A stretch of DNA of 64,000 nucleotides, from NCBI RefSeq assembly GCF_964033635.1, contig NZ_OZ035533.1, forward strand, positions 2,728,001-2,792,000, given 5' to 3'. Below, piece after piece: positions 26,942-37,242 of this stretch (positions within the stretch are counted from its first letter, which is position 1; each line of letters starts with the position of its first letter). A program made the translations under genes and the position numbers. The DNA comes from Chitinophaga sp. MM2321 (lineage in GTDB: Bacteria; Bacteroidota; Bacteroidia; Chitinophagales; Chitinophagaceae). The notes beneath the pieces were generated by a model. The model was given only the letters and a program-made list of their open reading frames with translations, searched no databases and was not told the DNA's origin.

Positions 26942-29900
26942 TTAACGTATCAGCATGATATAACCGTTGTGGGTACGCCATTTACCGGTTGCATCCTGCA
27001 ACTTCAATGTGTAGTAATAGGTACCGGCGTTCAATCCATGGCCATCCCAGTCATTCTGATAGTTTCTGCTTTCATATACTTTATTACCCCACCGGTTAAA
27101 GATGATGATGCTGTTTTGTTGGAATTGCAGCAACCCTTTGATCACGAACTTGTCGGAGAAGCCATCGCCATTTGGTGTGATTACATTTGGTATTTCAAGA
27201 TCATCAGGCGTTACTGTAATCGTTACTGTTGCCACATTGCTCCAGTTACCCAATGCATCTTTTACCCTGTAGCTGAATGAATCCGTTCCTTTATATCCGG
27301 GATCAGGTGTATAAATGATCGTACCATCCGCATTCACTTTGATAGTGCCATGTCTGGGTTGATCTGTTATTTCCACGCTGCCGGGGTCCAGCGGACTTCC
27401 GCCTTGTCCGGGGACGTCATTATCGAGCAACGTTATGATGACTTCTTTGCTTCCTTTACTATCAATGTTATCATTCGATGCAACCGGTGGAGTTACCGGT
27501 GGTACAGGCGTAATAGGCGGTGTTACACAAGCCGGACAAGCAGGATCAGTATCCGGTGTCGAACTGGTGACGGCAACTGCATTGCTCAGGTTACCAGTAA
27601 AGCCTACCGGTGTTTGCACCTTCACTTCGTAACTCACGACCGCGCCATTTGGTAACGTGGCAATGGTTTCATTGACGTTACCGGTACCACTTGCATTGGG
27701 TAGTGTAACCGTGCCCGTAGTAACGCTGGCTGTCCAGGTGCTGATGGTAGTACCTGTTGGCGCCACATCCACGATGTTCACATTCTTCGCATCACTTGGA
27801 CCGTTGTTGGTAATTGTGATGATGTAAGCCACTTCATCACCAGGTACAAAGCTTGTTTGTGCCAGGTCTTTCAGTGTTTTAACGGTTACCAGGTCTGCGT
27901 TAATGGTAGATGTAATAGGTGGTGTAACACAGACTGGACATCCCGGATCAGGGTCAGCTGTTGGGCTGGTGACAGCCACCGCATTACTCAGTGTACCTGT
28001 GAAATTCGCTGGTGTTTTCACATTCACTTCGTAACTCACGACTGCGCCATTTGGTAACGTGGCAATGGTTTCATTGACGTTACCGGTGCCGCTTGTATTG
28101 GATAGTGTAACCGCGCCCGTTGTTACGCTGGCAGTCCAGGTGCTGATAGTGGTACCTGTTGGCGCCACATCCACGATGTTCACATTCTTCGCATCACTTG
28201 GACCGTTGTTGGTAATAGTGATGATGTAAGCCACTTCATCACCAGGCGCAAAGCTGGTTTGCGCCGGATCTTTCAGTGTTTTAACGGTTACCAGGTCTGC
28301 GTTAATGGTAGATGAGATAGGTGGTGTAACACAGGCTGGACATCCCGGATCAGGGTCAGCTGTTGAGCTGGTGACAGCCACCGCATTACTCAGCGTACCT
28401 GTGAAATTCGTTGGTGTTTTCACGTTCACTTCATAACTCACGACTGCGCCATTTGGCAGTGTGGTGATGGTTTCATTGACGTTACCGGTGCCGCTTGTAT
28501 TGGATAGCGTAACCGTGCCCGTAGTAACGCTGGCTGTCCAGGTGCTGATGGTAGTACCTGTTGGCGCCACATCCACGATGTTCACATTCTTCGCATCACT
28601 TGGACCGTTGTTGGTAATTGCGATGATGTAAGCCACTTCATCACCAGGCGCAAAGCTAGTTTGCGCCGGATCTTTCAGTGTTTTAACGGTTATCAGGTCT
28701 GCGTTAATGGTAGATGTAATAGGTGGTGTAACACAGGCTGGACAACCCGGATCAGGGTCAGCTGTTGGGCTGGTGACAGCCACCGCATTACTCAGTGTAC
28801 CTGTGAAATTCGTTGGTGTTTTCACGTTCACTTCATAACTCACGACCGCGCCATTTGGCAGTGTGGCAATCGTTTCATTTACATTACCAGTACCGCTTGC
28901 ATTAGGCAGTGTAACCGTGCCCGTTGTAACGCTGGCCGTCCAGGTGCTGATGGTAGTACCTGTTGGCGCCACATCCGCGATGTTCACATCCTTCGCATCG
29001 CTTGGACCGTTGTTGGTAATTGTGATGATGTAAGCCACTTCATCACCAGGTGCAAAGCTGGTTTGCGCAGGATCTTTCAGTGTTTTGACTATTAAGAGAT
29101 CTGCTTTAGCAGCAGGCGTAATAGGTGGCGTGGTACAAGCCGGGCAGGTTGGTGTTGGATCCGGTGTTGGGCCGGTTACTGCCACCACATTGACCAGGTT
29201 GCCTGTAAAGTTTGCTGGTGTTTTCACGTTCACCTCATAACTCACGACCGCGCCATTTGGCAGTGTGGTGATGGTTTCATTTACGTTACCCGTACCACTT
29301 GCATTTGGCAGTGTAACCGTGCCCGTTGTAACGCTGGCAGTCCAGGTGCTGATGGTGGTACCGATTGGCGCCACATCCGCGATATTGACATTCTTCGCAT
29401 CACTCGGGCCGTTGTTAGTAACGGTGATCGTATAAGTTACTTCGTCGCCGGGTGCAAAAGTGGTTTGCGCCGGGTTTTTCAGTGCTTTAACTATTAAGAG
29501 GTCTGCTTTAGCAGCAGGCGTAATAGGTGGCGTAGTACAAGCCGGGCAGGTTGGCGTTGGATCCGGTGTTGGGCCGGTTACTGCCACAGCGTTGCTCAGA
29601 TTACCCGTAAAATTCGCTGGTGTTTTTACATTTACCTCATATGTTACGACCGCGCCATCCGGCAATGTGACAATGGTTTCATTTACGTTACCCGTACCGC
29701 TTGCACTGGGCAGTGTAACCGTTCCCGTAGTAACGGCGGCAGTCCAGGTGCTGATAGTGATACCGGTTGGCGCCACATCCGCAATGTTGACATTCTTCGC
29801 ATCACTCGGACCGTTGTTAGTAACGGTGATGGTATACGTTACTTCTTCACCGGGTACAAAGCTGGTTTGCGCCGGGTCTTTCAGTGCTTTGACTATTAAG

Positions 29901-32900
29901 AGGTCTGCTTTAGCAGCAGGCGTAATAGGTGGCGTGGTACAAGCCGGGCAGGTTGGTGTTGGATCCGGTGTTGGACTCGTGACTGCTACCGTGTTACTTA
30001 ATGAACCGCTGAAGTCAGCTGGTGTTTTCACATTCACTTCATAACTCACGACCGCGCCGTTTGGCAATGTGACAATGGTTTCATTTACGTTACCCGTACC
30101 GCTTGCATTCGGCAGTGTAACCGTTCCCGTAGTAACGCTGGCTGTCCAGGTGCTGATAGTGGTACCGGTTGGCGCCACATCTGCAATGTTGACATTCTTC
30201 GCATCACTTGGGCCGTTGTTCGTCACCGTGATTGTATAAGTTACTTCATCACCGGGTGCAAAAGTGGTCTGCGCCGGGTCTTTCAGTGCTTTGACTATTA
30301 AGAGATCTGCTTTAGCTGCAGGTGTAATAGGTGGCGTTGTACAAGCCGGGCAGGTTGGCGTTGGATCCGGTGTTGGGCCGGTAACTGCCACCACATTGAC
30401 CAGGTTGCCTGTAAAATTTGCCGGTGTTTTCACATTTACCTCATAACTCACGACCGCGCCGTTTGGCAATGTGGCGATGGTTTGGTTTATATTACCTGTA
30501 CCATTTGCATTAGGTAGTGTAACCGTTCCCGTAGTAACGCTGGCTATCCAGGTGCTGATAGTGGTACCAGTTGGCGCCACATCCGCAATATTGACATTCT
30601 TCGCATCGCTCGGGCCGTTGTTAGTAACGGTGATCGTATAAGTTACTTCGTCGCCGGGTGCAAAAGTGGTCTGCGCCGGATCTTTCAGTGCTTTAACTAT
30701 TAAGAGATCTGCTTTAGCTGCAGGCGTAATAGGTGGCGTGGTACAAGCCGGGCAGGTTGGCGTTGGATCTGGTGTAGGACTGGTAACTGCCACCACATTG
30801 CTCAGGTTACCCGTAAAGCTAGCCGGTGTTTTCACGTTCACTTCATAACTCACCACCGCGCCATTTGGTAACGTGGCGATGGTTTCATTTACGTTACCCG
30901 TACCGCTTGCATTCGGCAGTGTAACCGTTCCCGTAGTAACGCTGGCTGTCCAGCTGCTGATGGTGGTACCGGTTGGCGCCACATCTGCAATGTTGACATT
31001 TTTCGCATCACTTGGGCCGTTGTTAGTAACGGTGATCGTATAAGTTACTTCATCCCCGGGTGCAAAAGTAGTTTGCGCCGGGTCTTTCAGTGCTTTAACT
31101 ATTAAGAGATCTGCTTTAGCAGCAGGCGTAATAGGTGGCGTAGTACAAGCCGGGCAGGTAGGCGTTGGATCCGGTGTTGGACCGGTAACCGCCACCGTGT
31201 TGCTCAGATTACCCGTAAAATTCGCCGGTGTTTTCACGTTCACTTCATAACTCACTACTGCACCGTTTGGCAGTGTGGCGATGGTTTCATTTACGTTACC
31301 GGTGCCGCTTGCATTGGGCAGTGTAACCGTACCCGTTGTAACGCTGGCCGTCCAGGTGCTGATGGTAGTACCTGTGGGCGCTACATCTGCAATGTTGACA
31401 TTCTTCGCATCACTTGGGCCGTTGTTAGTAACGGTGATGATATAAGTTACTTCATCGCCGGGTGCAAAAGTGGTTTGCGCCGGGTCTTTCAGTGTTTTGA
31501 CTATTAAGAGATCTGCTTTAGCGGCAGGCGTGATAGGTGGCGTAGTACAAGCCGGGCAGGTGGGCGTTGGATCCGGTGTTGGACCGGTAACCGCCACCGT
31601 GTTGCTCAGATTACCCGTAAAATTCGCCGGTGTTTTCACGTTCACTTCATAACTCACTACTGCACCGTTTGGTAATGTGACAATGGTTTCATTTACGTTA
31701 CCGGTGCCGCTTGCATTTGGCAGTGTAACCGTGCCCGTTGTAACGCTGGCTGTCCAGGTGCTGATGGTAGTACCGGTTGGCGCCACATCTGCAATGTTCA
31801 CATTCTTCGCATCACTTGGGCCGTTGTTAGTAACGTTGATGATATAAGTTACTTCATCGCCAGGTGCAAAAGTGGTTTGCGCCGGGTCTTTCAGTGCTTT
31901 AACAATTAACAGGTCTGCTTTAGCGGCAGGCGTAATAGGTGGCGTAGTACAAGCCGGGCAGGTGGGCGTTGGATCCGGTGTTGGACCAGTTACCGCCACA
32001 GCGTTACTCAGATTACCCGTAAAATTCGCTGGTGTTTTTACGTTCACTTCATAACTCACTACTGCGCCATCCGGCAGTGTGACGATAGTTTCATTTACAT
32101 TACCCGTGCCGCTTGCATTGGGCAGTGTAACCGTACCCGTAGTAACGCTGGCTGTCCAGGTGCTGATAGTGGTACCGGTTGGCGCCACATCCACAATGTT
32201 CACATTCTTCGCATCACTTGGGCCGTTGTTAGTAACGGTAATTGTATATGTTACTTCGTCGCCGGGTGCATAAGTAGTTTGTGCAGCGTCTTTGGTTGAC
32301 TTCACCGTTACAATATCTGCGGCTAATGTATAAGTCAACACCATATCACTATAAGCAGAACAAGTAGCTGTGGTCACTGTCCAGCGGAATATTGCAGTCG
32401 TATTTGGATTTAAAGTTACTGTGGCATTGGGATCATTTACATCAGAAACGGCAACAGCAGGCGTACCTGAAACGACGCTCCATTTCCCTGTAGATCCTGC
32501 AGTAACCGGTGTTGCTTCCAGGCTGAATACCCCACTGTTATATTGGGTGATATCCGCCCCAACAAATGCATCCGGTGTAGGAAGAATAGTCAGGTTGACC
32601 GGTGTTCTTGATGTACTGGTACATACACCATTATCTGTTTCTGCATAGTAAGTTACCGTTCCTACAGTATTTAAGATTGGCGCAGCTACTATATTCCCTC
32701 CAACAGCTGCATCATACCAAACAACACTGCCAACAGGAACAGTCGCTGTAGCTGTTAAGGTCTGTATCGGGCTCGCTTCACACTCCTGCTGATTACCACC
32801 GCTTGCAGGTGCAGCAGGGCTTTGATTGATAGTGATGGTAAATGATTCTTCATCAGCGCAGCTGCCTGATGTAGCAGGTATAAAACTATAGTTGGCTGTA

Positions 32901-35900
32901 AAACCGGTAAGATTCCAATTCTTAACAGTTCCCTGGCTGGTTTCTACCGCGATAAAAACAGCAATATTACCTGCCGTCACATCAGCCACTGAAACAACAC
33001 CTGATACTGTGAGTGGTACTATACCTCCTGCCGCGAAACCAGCAGGAAGGAATGACTCGTATAATTTCTGTTTGGTCGTTTTATTGACAATACTAATACG
33101 ACCGGAATAACCAGATGCCACTCCCGGTCCCTGATTGGTAAATGTAACACCGCAAGTAATAGCGACATTGGTACCAAAACAGTTGGTCATACTACCTATC
33201 GATACATCACCGGATGCTACTAAATAAACCTGGGATCCTGTTGGTGTTCCCGGATTATTATATAGTATTTGTTGTGGTGCAGTTCCCTGCCAGAATGCAG
33301 GATTAACAGATGCAGGATAGAGATGATGCGCACCATCTATCGTTGCATTTATATCTGCACTTGTCAGGTTTGTTGTTGGCTTAACGGTCAGCGCGCCGGC
33401 ACAATTGGTTTTGGCCGCTGATTTATCAAACATGTACCATGTTGTTGTACCAATAGCAGAGATGATGTCACCTGCATTATACTTTGTTCCGCCTCCGTTG
33501 GTTGCGGTATAGTAAGCTTCGGTTCCTGTCAGGTTAGTTCCGGTGATCGCTGGTAATGTATAGGTGTCACAGGCTGTCTGATTTGCCAGAGGATCAATAA
33601 CCGGTACACTGTTGATACTTAATACCACCGGTGTTCTGGTAGTGCTTACACAGGTAGCATTACTTTCTTCCGCAAAATAAACGACTGTTCCAACGGCCTG
33701 TAAGGTGGGGCTGGCCACCACATTTCCATCAATCGGGGCATCATACCAGGTGAGGGTATTAACGCCGGAAGCAGTGGCAGTTGCTGTTAATGTTTGTATC
33801 GGATCTATTTCACAAGCTTCCTGGTTACCACCACTGACGGGTGCAGCTGGTACCACCGGCGCCACATTGATAGTGGCCGCTATAGGGATATTGGTACAGC
33901 CAGCAGCTGTTCTTACTATCAAAGAATAGGGACCTGCCGGCAATGCTGTAAACAGGTTTTCATTTACATAATTGGCGCCGCCATCTATTGAATAGGTAGC
34001 TCCTGCATGTAATGGCAGTTCGATGGTTCCTGTTTGTACTTCACAGGTAGGCTGTGTAACAACCGGCGCCAGTACTTCAGGACTAACATTAATAATCACT
34101 ACTCTTTCAAGACTGGTACAATTTGTTATGCTGTTACGGACGGTTACGTTGTAAGTATTGGGTGCCAGCGAGCCGAACTCCGGAGACACCTGGTAATTTG
34201 TACCATCTATCGAGTACGTAAAATCAGGTCCCAGTGGAGATAATACAGTAATACTACCGGTACCACCAGCGCAAACCGGTTGCCCTACACTTACTACCGG
34301 ACGATCTATCAATATTACTTCTACTGGTGTGATGGTGCTGCAGCCTGTAGTTGTATTGGTTCCTTTAATATAATAGGTGCCGGATCCCGCAATGGCAGCC
34401 GGGTTGGTCAATACAGTAGTTCCTGCTGCATTCGTAAAATAAGCTAATGTTAACCCGGCTTCACTGCCTTGCGTTACCGCAGGTAGTGTTAAATCAATGG
34501 TTGCAGGCACACAAACCGGATCAGGCGCGACCAGCACCAATACCGGCATGGGTTTGATTGTTAAGGTGACGGCAGTTCTGGATGAGCTGACACAGGTCCC
34601 GGTACTCGTTTCCGCATAATATGTTACCGTACCTGCCGCATTCAATGTTGGTGCAGTAACCACAGTACCGCCTACTGGCGCATCGTACCATACAACGCTA
34701 TAACCACCTGCAACAGTGGCGGTGGCTGTCAGCGTTTGTACAGGAGCCGTTTCACAAACCTCCTGGTCTCCACCGGATACCGGTGGGGACGGGGTAACGG
34801 TAACGGCTGTATTATATTTAATGTTATTACAGGCTTCTACTGCAGTACCATTCAGACACTCTATATGAGGATCTGTAGGCAGCATCCCCGGGTTGGGATT
34901 GGTGGCATCCGGATCCGTGACATCATTGGGGCGCATAATACTTGCTTCCATATCAATAGTGGAACAGAGCAATGCCGCACTAACGGTACCGGTTACACTG
35001 AAAGTAACCACACAGCCATCAGGCAGATCCAGTAATGCGGTATAGTCGCCGGATGCATCTATAGCAGGACTGTTCACCGTTCCGCAGGATGTAACATAAG
35101 TTACGTCTGCAACACCGGAAATGGTAAACCCGGTAGGCACCTTCACCTTAAAAGGGGCACCCGTTACATCACTGGGTCCATTGTTCCTGACAGGAATATT
35201 ATAGGTAATAGTTTGTCCTATTTCCAGTTTTGTAATGGGTAAAGACGGCGTTATGCCCACCACTTCCAGATCAGCTTCTTTTACGGTAATAGCTGTATTC
35301 TGACTGACCAGATCACCCTGGATATATGTCCAGGTATCCATTGTTTTGACATCCCCAAAACTATTAGACCATTTATGTCCATTAGCATTGCTGGAAATCC
35401 CACTGCCATCATTCCCGTTATACATGGGAGAAGGGGCGCCGGCAACACTCGGGAAATTGGTATCATCCCAATAAACAATATCGCTTTTGGGTGTTCCGTC
35501 ATCGTTCAGCTGTTCTATGATAATCCCTCTTGTGTTTTGCTCCACATCAATAAAGGGGAAATGTACCTCGGCCCCCTGTAACAGCACTTTTACCGTAATT
35601 ATACCATTACCGGTTGCCATCAGATTATTACTACCATCTTTCCCATCCCAGAATAAAGTATTGCTGCCGGCAACTGCAGATCCGGTTATTTCCCGGGTTA
35701 CGAAACCTCCCGTACCTTCAATTTTAATCCGGAAATTCCCGGCCATATTCGCATTAAACTTAATGATCGCCCCTTTATTACTAACCTGCCCGGCAGTGCC
35801 TTCCACTCCGTCAATCGCAATCCCATCTACTGCAGGAATTATTTTCGGCACTTTAAGCCATGTACTGTCACCATCTGCCCGCTTTGCCTTTACAGGCATT

Positions 35901-36781
35901 AACGGATCGGGAATGGTATAAAAGATCTTGTGGGTGATACTAAAAGTACCGTCAGCCTCTCTCGGATCTTTTGTTTTGAGATTATTTATTTCCGGAACAC
36001 CCATATAAGAGGGTAAGGCAGTATCTCCGGTCCCGATGGTTAATCCTTTATTGTTGACAAAAAAGGAGAACCCGAGTCCGTACTGGCCATTATTATCTAC
36101 TCTATATGTATACCCATCGTTTGTTTGCACATACACTTTACCATAAAACCCTGCATTACCAATATACATGTTCAGCATGGTGGCATACACCCTGCCCGGC
36201 ACCAGTTTATTGGCAGCACTTACCACAGATGCGTCCCAGGCCCTGATAGCACTGGTGGAAGTAACCTGTCCTGTCCAGGCGGCATTAGCCCCCCCGCCAA
36301 CACCGGCAGAACTAATGCTGGCCGGATTCCCGGAAGGCATAAAACTAACCTTCCATAATCCTTCCTGCCCCGCACCCACCAATTGGGTAAAAGGCGTATA
36401 TCCCATCGTAACGGTATCTACATTCGGTCCGGCTAATTCCTGGGCACGGTCTGCAATCCGCCCAACAACAAGATCTCCCGGTGTGGACTCGTATACGGTA
36501 CCATCCGGGGCTGTAAGGATTATTTTCCCTATACCAACACCCTGTGCACTGGATGCCAGCGCAATCGTTTCACCCGGTTTCGCATATACATAATGGATTC
36601 CTAAAGTGAAAAAAGGCCAGCCGACCGTAGTGCTGTTCGATGAACTCATTAAAAAAGCCCTGAACCCTGCTACCCCGGCCGGATATAGATCCTTTGAGCC
36701 GTCAGCATAACCGGGCAGGTAATTTAACAGGGATACAATCAGCAGGAATAGGGAAAGTAATAACTGGCGCTTATGTTTCAT
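26942..36781 (-). CDS. Giant SprB-like surface adhesin with twelve DUF11 repeats and type B T9SS C-terminal domain
   Basis: A 3,279-residue secreted protein. Order: signal peptide (1-26); a unique region to about 490; one divergent DUF11-like domain (about 500-640); CHU_C-type Ig-like modules with SGGDQEVCE or SGGNQ starts at about 664, 978 and 1322; SprB-repeat-like modules (TYSIDGTNYQ, TYSIDGGANY) between about 828 and 975; a PKD-like part to 1486; twelve DUF11 repeats of 134 residues each (1488-3095); a cadherin-like/Big domain (VASNDN... TYTPDPGYKGTDSFSY..., about 3103-3185); and a gliding-type CTD (IPNVITPNGDGFSDKF... IIFNRWGNKVYES..., about 3190-3279). The CTD directs type IX export of type B cargo, with the downstream PorP/SprF protein. 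Likely role: adhesion or gliding. ATG 36781. Confidence 0.93.
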   Translation of the reverse strand: MKHKRQLLLSLFLLIVSLLNYLPGYADGSKDLYPAGVAGFRAFLMSSSNSTTVGWPFFTLGIHYVYAKPGETIALASSAQGVGIGKIILTAPDGTVYESTPGDLVVGRIADRAQELAGPNVDTVTMGYTPFTQLVGAGQEGLWKVSFMPSGNPASISSAGVGGGANAAWTGQVTSTSAIRAWDASVVSAANKLVPGRVYATMLNMYIGNAGFYGKVYVQTNDGYTYRVDNNGQYGLGFSFFVNNKGLTIGTGDTALPSYMGVPEINNLKTKDPREADGTFSITHKIFYTIPDPLMPVKAKRADGDSTWLKVPKIIPAVDGIAIDGVEGTAGQVSNKGAIIKFNANMAGNFRIKIEGTGGFVTREITGSAVAGSNTLFWDGKDGSNNLMATGNGIITVKVLLQGAEVHFPFIDVEQNTRGIIIEQLNDDGTPKSDIVYWDDTNFPSVAGAPSPMYNGNDGSGISSNANGHKWSNSFGDVKTMDTWTYIQGDLVSQNTAITVKEADLEVVGITPSLPITKLEIGQTITYNIPVRNNGPSDVTGAPFKVKVPTGFTISGVADVTYVTSCGTVNSPAIDASGDYTALLDLPDGCVVTFSVTGTVSAALLCSTIDMEASIMRPNDVTDPDATNPNPGMLPTDPHIECLNGTAVEACNNIKYNTAVTVTPSPPVSGGDQEVCETAPVQTLTATATVAGGYSVVWYDAPVGGTVVTAPTLNAAGTVTYYAETSTGTCVSSSRTAVTLTIKPMPVLVLVAPDPVCVPATIDLTLPAVTQGSEAGLTLAYFTNAAGTTVLTNPAAIAGSGTYYIKGTNTTTGCSTITPVEVILIDRPVVSVGQPVCAGGTGSITVLSPLGPDFTYSIDGTNYQVSPEFGSLAPNTYNVTVRNSITNCTSLERVVIINVSPEVLAPVVTQPTCEVQTGTIELPLHAGATYSIDGGANYVNENLFTALPAGPYSLIVRTAAGCTNIPIAATINVAPVVPAAPVSGGNQEACEIDPIQTLTATATASGVNTLTWYDAPIDGNVVASPTLQAVGTVVYFAEESNATCVSTTRTPVVLSINSVPVIDPLANQTACDTYTLPAITGTNLTGTEAYYTATNGGGTKYNAGDIISAIGTTTWYMFDKSAAKTNCAGALTVKPTTNLTSADINATIDGAHHLYPASVNPAFWQGTAPQQILYNNPGTPTGSQVYLVASGDVSIGSMTNCFGTNVAITCGVTFTNQGPGVASGYSGRISIVNKTTKQKLYESFLPAGFAAGGIVPLTVSGVVSVADVTAGNIAVFIAVETSQGTVKNWNLTGFTANYSFIPATSGSCADEESFTITINQSPAAPASGGNQQECEASPIQTLTATATVPVGSVVWYDAAVGGNIVAAPILNTVGTVTYYAETDNGVCTSTSRTPVNLTILPTPDAFVGADITQYNSGVFSLEATPVTAGSTGKWSVVSGTPAVAVSDVNDPNATVTLNPNTTAIFRWTVTTATCSAYSDMVLTYTLAADIVTVKSTKDAAQTTYAPGDEVTYTITVTNNGPSDAKNVNIVDVAPTGTTISTWTASVTTGTVTLPNASGTGNVNETIVTLPDGAVVSYEVNVKTPANFTGNLSNAVAVTGPTPDPTPTCPACTTPPITPAAKADLLIVKALKDPAQTTFAPGDEVTYIINVTNNGPSDAKNVNIADVAPTGTTISTWTASVTTGTVTLPNASGTGNVNETIVTLPNGAVVSYEVNVKTPANFTGNLSNTVAVTGPTPDPTPTCPACTTPPITPAAKADLLIVKTLKDPAQTTFAPGDEVTYIITVTNNGPSDAKNVNIADVAPTGTTISTWTASVTTGTVTLPNASGTGNVNETIATLPNGAVVSYEVNVKTPANFTGNLSNTVAVTGPTPDPTPTCPACTTPPITPAAKADLLIVKALKDPAQTTFAPGDEVTYTITVTNNGPSDAKNVNIADVAPTGTTISSWTASVTTGTVTLPNASGTGNVNETIATLPNGAVVSYEVNVKTPASFTGNLSNVVAVTSPTPDPTPTCPACTTPPITPAAKADLLIVKALKDPAQTTFAPGDEVTYTITVTNNGPSDAKNVNIADVAPTGTTISTWIASVTTGTVTLPNANGTGNINQTIATLPNGAVVSYEVNVKTPANFTGNLVNVVAVTGPTPDPTPTCPACTTPPITPAAKADLLIVKALKDPAQTTFAPGDEVTYTITVTNNGPSDAKNVNIADVAPTGTTISTWTASVTTGTVTLPNASGTGNVNETIVTLPNGAVVSYEVNVKTPADFSGSLSNTVAVTSPTPDPTPTCPACTTPPITPAAKADLLIVKALKDPAQTSFVPGEEVTYTITVTNNGPSDAKNVNIADVAPTGITISTWTAAVTTGTVTLPSASGTGNVNETIVTLPDGAVVTYEVNVKTPANFTGNLSNAVAVTGPTPDPTPTCPACTTPPITPAAKADLLIVKALKNPAQTTFAPGDEVTYTITVTNNGPSDAKNVNIADVAPIGTTISTWTASVTTGTVTLPNASGTGNVNETITTLPNGAVVSYEVNVKTPANFTGNLVNVVAVTGPTPDPTPTCPACTTPPITPAAKADLLIVKTLKDPAQTSFAPGDEVAYIITITNNGPSDAKDVNIADVAPTGTTISTWTASVTTGTVTLPNASGTGNVNETIATLPNGAVVSYEVNVKTPTNFTGTLSNAVAVTSPTADPDPGCPACVTPPITSTINADLITVKTLKDPAQTSFAPGDEVAYIIAITNNGPSDAKNVNIVDVAPTGTTISTWTASVTTGTVTLSNTSGTGNVNETITTLPNGAVVSYEVNVKTPTNFTGTLSNAVAVTSSTADPDPGCPACVTPPISSTINADLVTVKTLKDPAQTSFAPGDEVAYIITITNNGPSDAKNVNIVDVAPTGTTISTWTASVTTGAVTLSNTSGTGNVNETIATLPNGAVVSYEVNVKTPANFTGTLSNAVAVTSPTADPDPGCPVCVTPPITSTINADLVTVKTLKDLAQTSFVPGDEVAYIITITNNGPSDAKNVNIVDVAPTGTTISTWTASVTTGTVTLPNASGTGNVNETIATLPNGAVVSYEVKVQTPVGFTGNLSNAVAVTSSTPDTDPACPACVTPPITPVPPVTPPVASNDNIDSKGSKEVIITLLDNDVPGQGGSPLDPGSVEITDQPRHGTIKVNADGTIIYTPDPGYKGTDSFSYRVKDALGNWSNVATVTITVTPDDLEIPNVITPNGDGFSDKFVIKGLLQFQQNSIIIFNRWGNKVYESRNYQNDWDGHGLNAGTYYYTLKLQDATGKWRTHNGYIMLIR
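27497..32320 (-). repeat. Tandem array of twelve 402-bp repeats inside the adhesin gene
   Basis: Twelve back-to-back units of exactly 402 bp (134 codons) with no indel: unit 1 begins at 32320 and unit 12 at 27898. Each encodes a DUF11 domain beginning ADLLIVKALKDPAQ or close to it. Units 1-8 share the linker with PTPDPTPTCPACTTPPITPAAK, units 9-12 the linker with DPDPGCPACVTPPI(T/S)STIN, so there are two subfamilies; unit 12 ends in a different Pro/Val-rich tail. High DNA identity makes the array prone to recombination and to assembly errors. Confidence 0.95.
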
Positions 36782-37242
36782 AATGATGAGATGTAATGCA
36801 ATAAATAAACTGGGTGACGGGACACGGTTACGGCAACAAGGACCTGCCGGAACTCACAATGACTAATCCGGTAACATTTATATTAATTCTTATCAACCAT
36901 GACAAATGGATTGGAAAAAGGGATAAATAAGTGGTATTTCCCGATACATCATACATGTAAAAGAGATGACCGGAGCGGGTAACCTGGTAGTAAAATGGTA
37001 TTCCATCATAGGAGGACAATCGTTATTATGGTTAATTGTATACTACGGCGTATATAAATTATAGCGTACTGAAGCCATAAATGTATAGGTTTATCAATTC
37101 TATGCTTGTAGTAGCAATTCTATAGCACTGTAGTAATACTACTACACTTTTAAAATGGAATAATATCGTAACTGCATAAAGGTCAGCTGCATTGCCGCTT
37201 TCACAGCTTTTTTTTCCTTACTTTGTCAGGAAATGAGCTACT
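36782..37242. other. Divergent intergenic region between the adhesin operon and the LysR gene
   Basis: This 461-bp stretch has no credible gene. It must hold the promoter of the adhesin operon (leftward) and of the LysR regulator (rightward). The part 37095-37142 holds a direct repeat and a dyad (listed separately); TTACTTTG at 37218-37225 resembles the phylum's -7 box for the LysR gene. No clear box for the adhesin gene was found. Confidence 0.6.
37095..37142. promoter_or_regulatory. Direct repeat and dyad, candidate LysR operator
   Basis: CAATTCTAT occurs at 37095-37103 and 37115-37123, each followed by GTAGTA (37108-37113 and 37130-37135), a period of 20 to 22 bp. The second GTAGTA is the left arm of GTAGT-AAT-ACTAC. 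It lies 100-150 bp upstream of the LysR start, a usual place for autoregulation. Confidence 0.45.

Noticed and set aside
27350..32273. Several plus-strand open frames of 60-194 codons inside the adhesin repeat array, repeated every 402 bp
   Set aside because: They are antisense shadows of the repeat units; their spacing follows the repeat period, and the minus-strand frame is one intact 3,279-codon gene with clear domains.
27497..32320. Repeats considered as a CRISPR array or integron-type array
   Set aside because: The units are 402 bp, contiguous, in frame and protein-coding; there are no short repeats with unique spacers.
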